From Methanolinea sp. UBA275 (GTDB lineage: Archaea; Halobacteriota; Methanomicrobia; Methanomicrobiales; Methanospirillaceae), in the NCBI GenBank assembly GCA_002506105.1, contig DAWU01000015.1:1-64000 (forward strand): DNA of 64,000 nucleotides, written 5' to 3'. The position numbers were made by a program, and so were the translations under genes. Under the pieces are notes generated by a model, which saw only the letters and a list, made by a program, of their open reading frames with translations, made no database searches and was not told the origin of the DNA. Below are positions 25,021 through 33,523 of this stretch, piece after piece (position 1 is the stretch's first letter; each line of letters opens with the position of its first letter).

Positions 25021-27048
25021 TTGATGGATCTCTTCATCTTAGTCCCGGTGTGTGCCCTTTTAGGACTGGTCTTTGCGGCCTATTCCTACATGGTCATGAA
25101 ACGGGAAGGGACTGGCAGCGAGCTCATGCAAAAGATCGCCGCAGCCATCCGACTGGGTGCCATGGTGTACCTGAAACGACAATACACGGCCATTGGGGTC
25201 TTTGTCGTGGTCCTCGCGATCATACTCGCACTTGCGATAAGTCCGTTTACCGCACTCTGTTTCATCGTGGGTGCGTCTCTGTCGGCACTCGCGGGGTTCA
25301 TTGGAATGTCAGCCGCCACCCATGCCAACGTCCGGACGACCGAGGCTGCGAAGAAAGGGATCGCGAACGCGTTCCGTGTCTCGTATGCGAGCGGTACTGT
25401 CATGGGACTCGTCGTAGTGGGACTTGGACTGCTCGGTCTTTCGGGTTTATTCTACCTGCTCTCCAGCTTCACTTCTTTAGGTGTGACCAACACCGTAAAC
25501 GTGCTCTTCGGGTTCTCACTCGGCGCCAGTTCTATTGCCCTCTTTGCACGTGTTGGTGGCGGTATCTTCACCAAGGCAGCAGATGTTGGTGCGGACCTTG
25601 TCGGTAAAGTCGAGGCTGGCATCCCTGAGGACGACCCAAGGAATCCGGCTGTTATTGCTGATAACGTAGGCGACAACGTGGGCGATATCGCCGGAATGGG
25701 TGCCGACCTGTATGAATCATATGTGGGATCGATCATCGCAACCATGGGGCTTGCAGTCGTGGCATCGATCGCTGCGGGATTCGTAAATGTCCCGATGGTC
25801 AACCTCGTGCTTCTGCCCATGATGATCGCCGCACTCGGCATCGTCGCGTCCATCATAGGGACGTTCTTTGTCAGGAGCTCGAAGAACGAGAGCAGTGCTA
25901 TTCACAAGGCATTCAATGCCGGGACCCTGGCCAGCCTTATCCTCACCGTGATCGCAACCTACTGGCTGGTTACCACCCTTATCGGCCCACAGTATCTCGG
26001 TGTCTTTGTTGCGACCGTCGCAGGGCTGGTTGCAGGCTTCGTAATAGGCCTTGTGACCGAGTATTACACATCTTATGACCGGCCACCCACCCAGCGGATC
26101 GTGAAGGCTGCCGAAACCGGTGCAGCAACCGATATCATCACAGGTCTTGCCGTCGGGCTCGAGAGTACTGTCTGGCCGGTTCTCATCATCGCTGTCGCCA
26201 TTCTTGTCGCAGCACAGCAGGCAGGGCTCTACGGGATTGCCCTCGCCGGTGTCGGAATGCTCGCCACGCTCGGTATCACCCTTTCCGTCGACGCGTATGG
26301 CCCGGTCGCGGATAACTCCGGAGGAATCGCGGAGATGTCGCACCAGGAGAAAGGGATCCGCGCTATTACAGACACTCTTGATTCTGTAGGGAACACGACC
26401 GCCGCAATTGGGAAAGGCTTTGCAATCGGGGGAGCCGCCCTGACTGCTCTCGCGCTCTTTGCGGTATATACCCAGGCAGTAGGGCTCAAGGTTGTGGATA
26501 TGCTGGATCCGACTGTCTTTGTCGGGATCCTGATCGGGGCAATGTTGCCATTCCTCTTCTGCTCGTTCGCCATGACCGCGGTGGGGAAGGCCGCAGGATA
26601 TATCGTAGAAGAGGTCCGCCGCCAGTTCAAGGAGATTCCCGGCCTGATGGAGGGCAAGGCCGAGCCTGATTACAACTCATGCATCACTATTTCAACGAAG
26701 GCCGCACTCAAGCAGATGATCGCTCCCGGTGTGATGGCCATCGCAGCCCCGCTCCTCATAGGGTTCCTGCTTGGAACTGCTGCTCTTGCCGGTCTCCTGG
26801 TTGGCTCCATCTCTGCCGGATTCATCCTCGCAGTCATGATGGCAAATGCAGGAGGTGCCTGGGATAACACGAAAAAGTACATCGAAGCGGGGCATCTCGG
26901 TGGAAAGGGATCTTTTGCCCACAAGGCTGCAGTGACAGGCGATACGGTCGGTGATCCCTTCAAGGATACCGCCGGACCGGCACTCAATATCCTCTTGAAA
27001 CTGATGGCAATCGTTGCCCTCGTATTCGCACCCTTATTCATCCTTTAA
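25021..27048 (+). CDS. hppA: Membrane-bound ion-translocating pyrophosphatase
   Basis: This 675-residue protein with about 16 membrane helices hydrolyses pyrophosphate and pumps Na+ or H+ outward. The substrate site includes DVGADLVGKVEAG, DDPRNPAVIADNVGDNVGD and the C-terminal GDTVGDPFKDTAGPALN. GNTTAAIGKG has Ala where K+-independent enzymes have Lys, so it should need K+. The glutamate in GADLYESYVGS sits as in Na+-pumping members rather than shifted as in plant H+ pumps, so Na+ transport is plausible (inference). The TTG at 25021 has GGAGGA (25008-25013) at good spacing; the next codon ATG is slightly far. Confidence 0.96.
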   Translation: MMDLFILVPVCALLGLVFAAYSYMVMKREGTGSELMQKIAAAIRLGAMVYLKRQYTAIGVFVVVLAIILALAISPFTALCFIVGASLSALAGFIGMSAATHANVRTTEAAKKGIANAFRVSYASGTVMGLVVVGLGLLGLSGLFYLLSSFTSLGVTNTVNVLFGFSLGASSIALFARVGGGIFTKAADVGADLVGKVEAGIPEDDPRNPAVIADNVGDNVGDIAGMGADLYESYVGSIIATMGLAVVASIAAGFVNVPMVNLVLLPMMIAALGIVASIIGTFFVRSSKNESSAIHKAFNAGTLASLILTVIATYWLVTTLIGPQYLGVFVATVAGLVAGFVIGLVTEYYTSYDRPPTQRIVKAAETGAATDIITGLAVGLESTVWPVLIIAVAILVAAQQAGLYGIALAGVGMLATLGITLSVDAYGPVADNSGGIAEMSHQEKGIRAITDTLDSVGNTTAAIGKGFAIGGAALTALALFAVYTQAVGLKVVDMLDPTVFVGILIGAMLPFLFCSFAMTAVGKAAGYIVEEVRRQFKEIPGLMEGKAEPDYNSCITISTKAALKQMIAPGVMAIAAPLLIGFLLGTAALAGLLVGSISAGFILAVMMANAGGAWDNTKKYIEAGHLGGKGSFAHKAAVTGDTVGDPFKDTAGPALNILLKLMAIVALVFAPLFIL

Positions 27049-27053
27049 TTCAC

Positions 27054-27060
27054 TTTTTTT
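27054..27060 (+). terminator. Oligo-T terminator after hppA
   Basis: Seven T a few bases after the pyrophosphatase stop fit archaeal intrinsic termination; no stem is obvious. Confidence 0.45.
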
Positions 27061-27194
27061 GTTCCACGAGAATCATGGCCCGTGAATGAGACCTGATCAT
27101 GAGTATAAGAAAGGGTATCTACAATTACCGCGAAAATAATTCCGTATCTTTAGAAAAACCCTGGAACATGAATTAACAGAATAAAGGGAACCCG

Positions 27195-27887
27195 ATGATT
27201 GATTTTATCCTCAATTTCGACCAGTATCTCCCCGGACTTGTCCAGGAATACGGTTTCTGGGTATATTTGATACTCTTTCTTATCATATTCTGCGAAACCG
27301 GCCTTGTATTCATGCCATATCTCCCAGGGGACTCGCTCCTTTTTGTGGCCGGCACCCTTGCAGCGACCTCTGTCCTGAACCTCGAGCTGCTCATCATCCT
27401 GCTTGCCATTGCAGCTATACTTGGCGACACGGCAAACTACTGGATTGGTCACACCGCCGGCAAGAAATTACTGACAATGAAATATTGCATCGTAAAACAC
27501 GACCATATCGCGATGACAGAGGATTATTTCAAGAAATACGGGGGTCTGACCATTGTGATTGCCCGTTTCATCCCGTTCATCCGGACCTTTGCACCATTCC
27601 TCGCAGGGATTGGGAAGATGAAGTACCGGTGGTTCCTCTCGTATAATGTCATTGGAGGGATACTCTGGGTTCTTGGATTCCTGCTTGCAGGATATTTCTT
27701 TGGCAACATTCCCATTGTCCAGGATAATTTCCAGTTCGTGGTACTGGCAATTATTGGTCTCTCCTTCTTTGCAGTATTCTCGATTATTATCGGGACTATC
27801 CGTTCCCTCAGGACCTGTCCGGTTCCTTCAGATGACGAGAGAAGAGCCATCGAGGAAATCGACGATCTGAAGTTTAAAAAGGATTGA
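27195..27887 (+). CDS. DedA-family membrane protein
   Basis: A 230-residue protein with about five hydrophobic segments. It carries the family marks ETGLVFMPYLPGDSLLF near residue 35 and the conserved Arg-containing RFIPFIRTFAPFLAGIGKMKY further on. DedA proteins are now viewed as lipid scramblases or transporters such as undecaprenyl-phosphate and phosphatidylethanolamine flippases in bacteria; the archaeal substrate is unknown. It is preceded by a run of 146 bases after hppA with a possible TATA near 27146 and stands alone. Confidence 0.9.
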   Translation: MIDFILNFDQYLPGLVQEYGFWVYLILFLIIFCETGLVFMPYLPGDSLLFVAGTLAATSVLNLELLIILLAIAAILGDTANYWIGHTAGKKLLTMKYCIVKHDHIAMTEDYFKKYGGLTIVIARFIPFIRTFAPFLAGIGKMKYRWFLSYNVIGGILWVLGFLLAGYFFGNIPIVQDNFQFVVLAIIGLSFFAVFSIIIGTIRSLRTCPVPSDDERRAIEEIDDLKFKKD

Positions 27888-27888
27888 T

Positions 27889-27897
27889 TTTTTTTTG
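27889..27897 (+). terminator. Oligo-T terminator after dedA-like gene
   Basis: Nine T begin directly after the stop codon. The convergent pdxT ends about 55 bases further on. Confidence 0.5.
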
Positions 27898-27952
27898 AGG
27901 GGGGTAGGAATGGGGGAATTTTAACTCGAAACCAGGAATTTTTAGGGCTGAA

Positions 27953-28543
27953 TCATTCCCCGATTCCTAACCCTTCCAGGAACATCCTGTGCAGCCGGAG
28001 GTCGGTCCCCAGCTCGGGATGGAATGAAAGTGCAATGTGCTGCCCCTTTCGCACAGCGACAATTCCGGCATCAATCCTGGAGAGGACTTCGACGCCGTTT
28101 CCTGCTTTGGTTGCGACCGGTGCCCTGATGAAAAACGCATGATAGGGCTGATCTATGCCCTTTATCTGGATATCAGCCTCGAAGGACTCTTTCTGGCGCC
28201 CAAAGGCGTTCCGGAGGACCGTCATATCCATGAGCCCGAGAGTCTTTACACGGGCATCATCGACCGTTGTGGCCAGCAGCACCATCCCGGCGCAGGTGGC
28301 AAAGATACCTCCCTCAAAATTGACGAGTGGTTCGTACAACCCGTTCTTCTGGATCAGTCTTGAGATGGTTGTCGACTCCCCGCCGGGAATCGCAATGCCG
28401 GAGAGATCGGAGAGATCGGCAGATCGCCTGACCGAGAGAACGACCCCATCCGCAACGCCAGTGTCGATGAGTGCCCGCCTAAAACCCCTGACGTGCTCGC
28501 TCACGTTGCCCTGGAGGGCCAGCACTCCGAGCTTAACGCCCAC
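27953..28543 (-). CDS. pdxT: Pyridoxal 5'-phosphate synthase glutaminase subunit
   Basis: PdxT releases ammonia from glutamine and passes it to PdxS. The 196-residue class I amidotransferase begins KLGVLALQGNVSEH, has the glutamine-binding GGESTTI, the nucleophile Cys in IFATCAGMVLLA, and the His-Glu pair in LSFHPELGTD. It overlaps the end of pdxS by 11 bases, so it is translated from the same mRNA. Confidence 0.97.
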   Translation of the reverse strand: MGVKLGVLALQGNVSEHVRGFRRALIDTGVADGVVLSVRRSADLSDLSGIAIPGGESTTISRLIQKNGLYEPLVNFEGGIFATCAGMVLLATTVDDARVKTLGLMDMTVLRNAFGRQKESFEADIQIKGIDQPYHAFFIRAPVATKAGNGVEVLSRIDAGIVAVRKGQHIALSFHPELGTDLRLHRMFLEGLGIGE

Positions 28544-29429
28544 GGTACTGGAGCACCTCGTCCTCGCGAAGGGTATGGACGTCGATCCCTTTCATGGGCT
28601 GGCCAAGCCCCTTGCTCACATCGGCAATCACGGTCGGATCATCGAAATGGTTGACCGCTTCGACAATTGCCCGTGCCATCCTCTCGGGTTCACTCGAGAG
28701 GAAAATCCCTGACCCGACAAAAACGCCGTCTGCGCCCATCTGCATCATCAATGCGGCATCGCAGGGTGTGGCGATACCACCTGCGGAGAAGTTGACCACC
28801 GGAAGCCTGCCCATTTTGACAGTCTCCAGCAAGAGTTCTGCAGGTGCCTCTATTTCCCGTGCCCTTGCCACAATCTCCTGGGATTTCTTCCCCTGGAGAG
28901 CCCTGATCTCGCCCATGATGTTCCGCATGTGGCGGACCGCCTCAACCACGTTGCCGGTTCCGGCCTCTCCCTTTGTACGGACCATGGCAGCGCCCTCGTG
29001 GATGCGACGGAGGGCCTCTCCAAGATCCCTTGCACCGCACACGAACGGCACATTGAACCCACTTTTATCGATGTGAAACTCCTCGTCAGCCGGGGTGAGA
29101 ACCTCGCTCTCGTCGATCATGTCAACGCCGAGTGACTCGAGGACTTGGGCTTCTACAAAATGCCCGATGCGAACTTTACCCATCACGGGGATGGAGACCG
29201 CATCCATGATCTCCACGATGACTGCCGGGTCTGCCATCCGTGCGACTCCGCCAGCTTTCCGGATATCCGCGGGAACCCGCTCCAGGGCCATGACTGCGAC
29301 GGCCCCGGCCTCCTCCGCGATTGCCGCCTGCTTCGCGTTCACCACATCCATGATCACCCCTCCCTTCTGCATGGATGCGAACCCGCGCTTCAGGAGCTCG
29401 GTGCCAAATCTCAGTTCCTCGAGTTTCAT
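28533..29429 (-). CDS. pdxS: Pyridoxal 5'-phosphate synthase, lyase subunit
   Basis: PdxS builds pyridoxal phosphate from ribose 5-phosphate, glyceraldehyde 3-phosphate and ammonia. The 298-residue TIM-barrel shows GGVIMDVVNAKQAAIAEEAG, ERVPADIRKAGGVARM, the Schiff-base Lys in PVMGKVRIGHF, and the second Lys region FVCGARDLGEALRRI. Its start is just five bases from the end of cbiB. The cofactor serves several aminotransferases in this window. Confidence 0.98.
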   Translation of the reverse strand: MKLEELRFGTELLKRGFASMQKGGVIMDVVNAKQAAIAEEAGAVAVMALERVPADIRKAGGVARMADPAVIVEIMDAVSIPVMGKVRIGHFVEAQVLESLGVDMIDESEVLTPADEEFHIDKSGFNVPFVCGARDLGEALRRIHEGAAMVRTKGEAGTGNVVEAVRHMRNIMGEIRALQGKKSQEIVARAREIEAPAELLLETVKMGRLPVVNFSAGGIATPCDAALMMQMGADGVFVGSGIFLSSEPERMARAIVEAVNHFDDPTVIADVSKGLGQPMKGIDVHTLREDEVLQYRGR

Positions 29430-29433
29430 ATGC

Positions 29434-30354
29434 TTATATATATGCGACCGGCAGGGCCAAAAACATTAGTACCATCATCAGCAGTGTGAGGGAGAGCGTG
29501 CACACCCTGACCGCGGAGAGGATCTCCGATCCGGCCTCTGCAAGGGATTTTTCACCCGGGCCAATCGAATACACCCCGGGCTTTTCAAACCTGGTACCGA
29601 TCCCCCCGGCGATTACTGCCATGGGTAGTCCGCCATTGAATCCCGGCCGCTTCCTGCCATCCTGCCGCAGGCATTCCAGCGAAGGAGATAACCTTCCCTT
29701 TGCCCCAAAATAGCAGAGGAGAAGCACTGTGGTAATCCGGGCCGGTATGTAATTCAGGACGTCATCAGCCCGTGCAGAGAACCACCCAAGCCTTGCCCTT
29801 TCATCCCGATACCCGAGCATTGCATCCATGGTATTGGCGGCCCTGAAGGCTGCTGCACCGGGAAGGCCGAACAGCGCAAAGTAGCATATTGGGGATACAA
29901 TGCTGTCGACGAGATTCTCGGATACTGACTCATATGCAGCCGAGCGTACCTGTTCAGATGAGAGCGTTTCTGGATTCCTGCTCACCATATACTGCACCTT
30001 TTCCCTTCCCTCATCAAGGCCGAGTGCGAGGGCCTTTTCAACGCCGATTGCATGTTCCTCGAGAGATCTCCAGGCAAGGCAGGTTTTAAGGAGGATGGGT
30101 CCAGCAATAATAAGCACGAACCACGGGAGCAGAAGTTCAACGAGCAGGAACGGCGTTGTAAAGAGGATGATAGTGACTATCCACATAATCACTCCCATCG
30201 CACGTTGTGTACCCCTGGAATACCTCCCTGGCCTTCCCCACAACCCGATAAATGATCCCAGCAGCGCTACAGGGTGAAACCGGCTGTGGGGATCTCCGAT
30301 AAGACGATCGACCAGGAGTGCAAGCGGGAGAACAAGCGGGCGGATCCAGAACAT
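29434..30354 (-). CDS. cbiB: Adenosylcobinamide-phosphate synthase CbiB/CobD
   Basis: This 306-residue integral membrane protein attaches aminopropanol (phosphate) to adenosylcobyric acid in cobamide synthesis, essential for methyl transfer in methanogens. Family marks are the N-terminal DRLIGDPHSRFHPVALLGSFIG, YESVSENLVDSIVSP and GYRDERARLGWFSARADDVLNYIPARIT, between several hydrophobic helices. Upstream lies a 140-base gap with a palindromic TATTCGAATA (30411-30420) about 60 bases before the start. Confidence 0.95.
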   Translation of the reverse strand: MFWIRPLVLPLALLVDRLIGDPHSRFHPVALLGSFIGLWGRPGRYSRGTQRAMGVIMWIVTIILFTTPFLLVELLLPWFVLIIAGPILLKTCLAWRSLEEHAIGVEKALALGLDEGREKVQYMVSRNPETLSSEQVRSAAYESVSENLVDSIVSPICYFALFGLPGAAAFRAANTMDAMLGYRDERARLGWFSARADDVLNYIPARITTVLLLCYFGAKGRLSPSLECLRQDGRKRPGFNGGLPMAVIAGGIGTRFEKPGVYSIGPGEKSLAEAGSEILSAVRVCTLSLTLLMMVLMFLALPVAYI

Positions 30355-30495
30355 GCGATACCTTTCCGGGAGAGAATTCTTTCAGGATATCACGCGGAAA
30401 CGAGAATAAGTATTCGAATATTCTGTATGAGTGGATGAAAAAAGTCAATTGCTGCAATGTCAGGGACTTAAAGACAATTTTGAAGTATGAAAGAT

Positions 30496-30538
30496 GCCGG
30501 ATATTCCGGCCCGACAATAATTGTTGCGCAAATTATTG
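30496..30538 (-). terminator. Two adjacent hairpins at the end of purA-trm112
   Basis: CAATAATT (30515-30522) pairs perfectly with AATTATTG (30531-30538) across the trm112 stop codon, and GCCGGA-TAT-TCCGGC (30496-30510) forms a second, GC-rich stem just downstream. Together they look like a 3'-end structure for the purA-trm112 mRNA; no long T run follows. Confidence 0.4.
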
Positions 30539-30715
30539 ACCTGCTGTCCGGGGAAGGAGATCGGGAATCCCTTCCTGTATAGTATAGTCAACGCTGCAGG
30601 CTGCACAATAGAGTCCTCCTTCCAGGATTTCGACTTCGTTCTCCTCAGTGACACGGAGTTCGAGATCGCCCTTGCAGACAGGGCAGCAGAGAATGGGAAG
30701 AAGGGCGCGTCTCAT
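30533..30715 (-). CDS. Trm112-family protein
   Basis: This 60-residue zinc-binding protein starts MRRALLPILCCPVCKGDL and has GGLYCAACSVDYTIQEGIPDLLP, the Trm112 pattern. Trm112 is an obligate partner that stabilises several SAM-dependent methyltransferases acting on rRNA, tRNA and release factors. The ATG overlaps the purA stop by four bases, so its synthesis is coupled to that of purA. It may be the partner of some methyltransferase elsewhere in the genome. Confidence 0.9.
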   Translation of the reverse strand: MRRALLPILCCPVCKGDLELRVTEENEVEILEGGLYCAACSVDYTIQEGIPDLLPRTAGQ

Positions 30716-31722
30716 ACCTGATCCCTGATATCGATGATATTCGCGACATCCGGCCCCGTGGAAATGAGCGTTATCTGGCAGCCGATATCCTGTTCGGCCT
30801 GCTCAAGGAAATCCAGTGCTTTTTTTGTGAGTTTGGAGTACTCGGTGATGCCAAAACAGGCCTTGTCAATCCGGTCAATACCGGTAATGGCTGCCTGGGT
30901 GCATCCGTTGATCATGGCTGAATAACGTGCCATCGACCCGTCCCATTTCCCAATGCGCCGCTGGCGGTGGGTGACGGTCCCGAATTCCTGGATTCCCATG
31001 CTGTCCGAGACCTTCCTTTCCATCTCTGTTGAGAACGGGCCTTCCCCGACCCGGGTAGGATATGCCTTGAAGACCACCACAACATCGTCAATCCTGGTCG
31101 GCCCGACGCCGTTATCCGCCGCGATCTGCGAAGCCGAAGTGTCCTTGCTGGTGACGAATGGATATGTCCCGAAATAGAGCGAGATCCCGAATCCCTGGGT
31201 CCCTTCCAGAATGACGTTTTCGTTCCGGTCGAGAGCGTTGTTGATCTCCTGGGGTACATCGATGATATACGGTGCAAGCTCGGGGACGTTTTTCGCCTGG
31301 CGCGCCACTCTCATAACCCTGTCGGCGTTGGCAGGTCCGCACCCGCTCCCGGTACTGCCTATGGTCTTTGCCAGATGGTCGCTCGATTTGTCACGCTGTA
31401 TATGTGCCTCGTCGATAACTGTACAGCGGCCATCGACAAACACCCTGTCTGCGACGCCAAGCGTCTCCACTTCATGCGCGAGCACCCGCGGATCAACCAG
31501 GACCCCGGTCCCGATCATCAGCCGGGCCTTTGGATATACAAATCCTGAAGGGACCATCCTCACACCGAATTCTTTCTCTCCCATCTTCACGGTGTGACCT
31601 GCATTCGGTCCCACACCACCTCGGGAGATGATGGTAGGGTGGTCCTGGTGGGCGATGTGGGCAACAATTTTCCCTTTCCCTTCATCGCCAAAAAATCCGC
31701 CGACGATTATGGTGCAGCTCAT
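30712..31722 (-). CDS. purA: Adenylosuccinate synthetase, archaeal short form
   Basis: PurA joins IMP and aspartate using GTP in AMP synthesis. The 336-residue protein has the N-terminal loop GGFFGDEGKGKIVAHIA, the catalytic GGVGPNAGHTV, LEGTQGFGISL and the C-terminal domain. Bacterial enzymes are near 430 residues; this shorter form is normal in archaea. It is the first gene of a two-gene unit with trm112. Confidence 0.96.
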   Translation of the reverse strand: MSCTIIVGGFFGDEGKGKIVAHIAHQDHPTIISRGGVGPNAGHTVKMGEKEFGVRMVPSGFVYPKARLMIGTGVLVDPRVLAHEVETLGVADRVFVDGRCTVIDEAHIQRDKSSDHLAKTIGSTGSGCGPANADRVMRVARQAKNVPELAPYIIDVPQEINNALDRNENVILEGTQGFGISLYFGTYPFVTSKDTSASQIAADNGVGPTRIDDVVVVFKAYPTRVGEGPFSTEMERKVSDSMGIQEFGTVTHRQRRIGKWDGSMARYSAMINGCTQAAITGIDRIDKACFGITEYSKLTKKALDFLEQAEQDIGCQITLISTGPDVANIIDIRDQV

Positions 31723-31852
31723 GGTACAACCATATACTATAGGTCTGGCCAGGGGATAAAAGTGTATCGACTATGCATCTTTCCAGGTCTATGCGCCCCC
31801 TATATAACCACAAAAACAATGGGGAAAACACCCTGGAAAAATAGGGTTCCCG

Positions 31853-33013
31853 TTATGACAACCGGGATATGAACTGTTCCATGCGCATGACTGCCTCGTT
31901 GAGATCCTTCCTCGAGACTGCATATGCACAGCGCAGGTGCCCTTCCCCACCACTGCCGAATACACTGCCGGGGACCGCGGCAACGTGTTCCTCTTTGAGA
32001 AGACGTTCAGCGAACTCGTAATCGGTCAGTCCTGATTTTTCGACTGACGGGAATGCATAGAATGCCCCTTCAGGAAGGTGGCAGGGAAGTCCGATCCGGT
32101 TCAGGCTTTCTACAAACAGGTTCCTGCGAACGTGGTATTCACGAATCATGCGATCCTTCTCCTCCTCCCCTCTCCTAATACCCTCGAGCGCTGCAACCTG
32201 CCCCATCACCGGTGCACACAGCATGACATACTGGTGGATCTTCAGAGCGGCGTCGCAAATATCGTTGGGTGCACACAGGTACCCGATTCGCCATCCGGTC
32301 ATTGCATATGCCTTTGAAAACCCGTTCAGAGTGATCGTCCTTTCTGCGAGATCACCAACAGTTGCAGATGCAACATGCCTTCCTTCATAGGTAAGCTCCG
32401 CATAGACTTCGTCACTTATGAGGATCAGATCGTGATCGCACACGATATCGGCCATTGCCTTGAGATCCTCACTTCGCATGACTGCCCCGGTCGGGTTATT
32501 CGGGAAATTGATGATGAGTGCCTTGGATTTTCCTGAAATTTTCTCCATCAGGCGGTCGGGGTTGAGGCAGAAATGGTCCTTTTCAACGCATTGGACCGGA
32601 ACGGGAATCCCTCCTGCAAGGGTGACGCAGGGAGGGTATGAGACATAGCATGGTTCTGCCACCAGCACTTCATCGCCAGGATCAACAATCGCTCGTATTG
32701 CGATATCAAGTCCTTCAGAAACGCCGGTGGTGATGATCATCTCCCCATCAGGATCATAGGAAAGGTGATAATGCTCGTGGAGGTATCGTGATAAGGCCTC
32801 CCTGAGAGACTGGAGACCCCGGTTGGAGGTATATGATGTCCCCCCCTGCTCTATCGAATAGATGCTGGCCTCGCAGAGGTTCCAGGGTGTGGGGAAATCT
32901 GGTTCGCCAACACCAAGAGAGATTACTTCCTCCATCGTGAGCGCAAGGTCAAAAAATTTCCTTATCCCGGACGGAGGGATCTCCCGGGCTCTTTGTGAGA
33001 TGAAGTCTTTCAT
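31853..33013 (-). CDS. Class I/II pyridoxal-phosphate aminotransferase
   Basis: A 386-residue fold-type I aminotransferase. It shows SLGVGEPDFPTPWNL, YTSNRGLQSLREALSRYL, NFPNNPTGAVM, DEVYAEL and the cofactor Lys in TLNGFSKAYAMTGWRIGYL. The ATG at 33013 (MKDFISQRAREI) fits the family better than the in-frame ATG at 33022. It directly follows an Lrp-type regulator, which probably controls it. Likely substrates are aspartate or aromatic amino acids; the sequence does not decide. Confidence 0.93.
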   Translation of the reverse strand: MKDFISQRAREIPPSGIRKFFDLALTMEEVISLGVGEPDFPTPWNLCEASIYSIEQGGTSYTSNRGLQSLREALSRYLHEHYHLSYDPDGEMIITTGVSEGLDIAIRAIVDPGDEVLVAEPCYVSYPPCVTLAGGIPVPVQCVEKDHFCLNPDRLMEKISGKSKALIINFPNNPTGAVMRSEDLKAMADIVCDHDLILISDEVYAELTYEGRHVASATVGDLAERTITLNGFSKAYAMTGWRIGYLCAPNDICDAALKIHQYVMLCAPVMGQVAALEGIRRGEEEKDRMIREYHVRRNLFVESLNRIGLPCHLPEGAFYAFPSVEKSGLTDYEFAERLLKEEHVAAVPGSVFGSGGEGHLRCAYAVSRKDLNEAVMRMEQFISRLS

Positions 33014-33022
33014 AAAGACCAC

Positions 33023-33523
33023 TCAGAGGGAATAGGGGATTCGCTCGGTTCCTTCCTTTTCACAGAAGGTCCTCCCGTTCTCCTTGTAGATCTTCATGAT
33101 GATGTGGGTGGCCGTCTCACGGATGCGATCCATAGGAGCGATATATTCTGAGACAAATCTCGCTACTTCCTGCATGTTCTTCCCGGTCACCGTAATCTGC
33201 AGATCATACGTCCCTGTAATGAGCCGGAGAGACCTGACCTGCCTGAACCTGGCAATCCTCTCCGCGATCCGGTCATAGCCGTAATCCCGTTCAGGGTTTA
33301 CTTTCAGCTCGATGATAGCGGACACTTCACCGTTTCCTGCTCTTTCCCAGTCTATCACTGCCGAATAGCTCCGGATCACTCCTGCAGCCTCCATTGCAGC
33401 GATCCGTGCCTGCGTCTCTTCGGGTGACACCTCGGCCATGACAGCCATGTCACGTATGGTCAGGCGGCTATTCTCCTCCAGAAGCTGGAGCAGGAGCAGG
33501 TCCTTTTCATCCATTATTTTCAC
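33023..33523 (-). CDS. Lrp/AsnC-family transcription regulator
   Basis: A 166-residue protein with an N-terminal winged helix (LLQLLEENSRLTIRDMAVMAEVSPEETQARIAAM shape, about 6-40) and a C-terminal RAM domain (VSAIIELKVNPE ... RSLRLITGTYDLQITVTGKN) that senses amino acids and forms octamers. Its ATG overlaps the cdc6 stop (ATGA) and its stop adjoins the aminotransferase, so the three form one unit. Regulation of the aminotransferase, and perhaps of itself, is a fair inference. Confidence 0.93.
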   Translation of the reverse strand: MKIMDEKDLLLLQLLEENSRLTIRDMAVMAEVSPEETQARIAAMEAAGVIRSYSAVIDWERAGNGEVSAIIELKVNPERDYGYDRIAERIARFRQVRSLRLITGTYDLQITVTGKNMQEVARFVSEYIAPMDRIRETATHIIMKIYKENGRTFCEKEGTERIPYSL

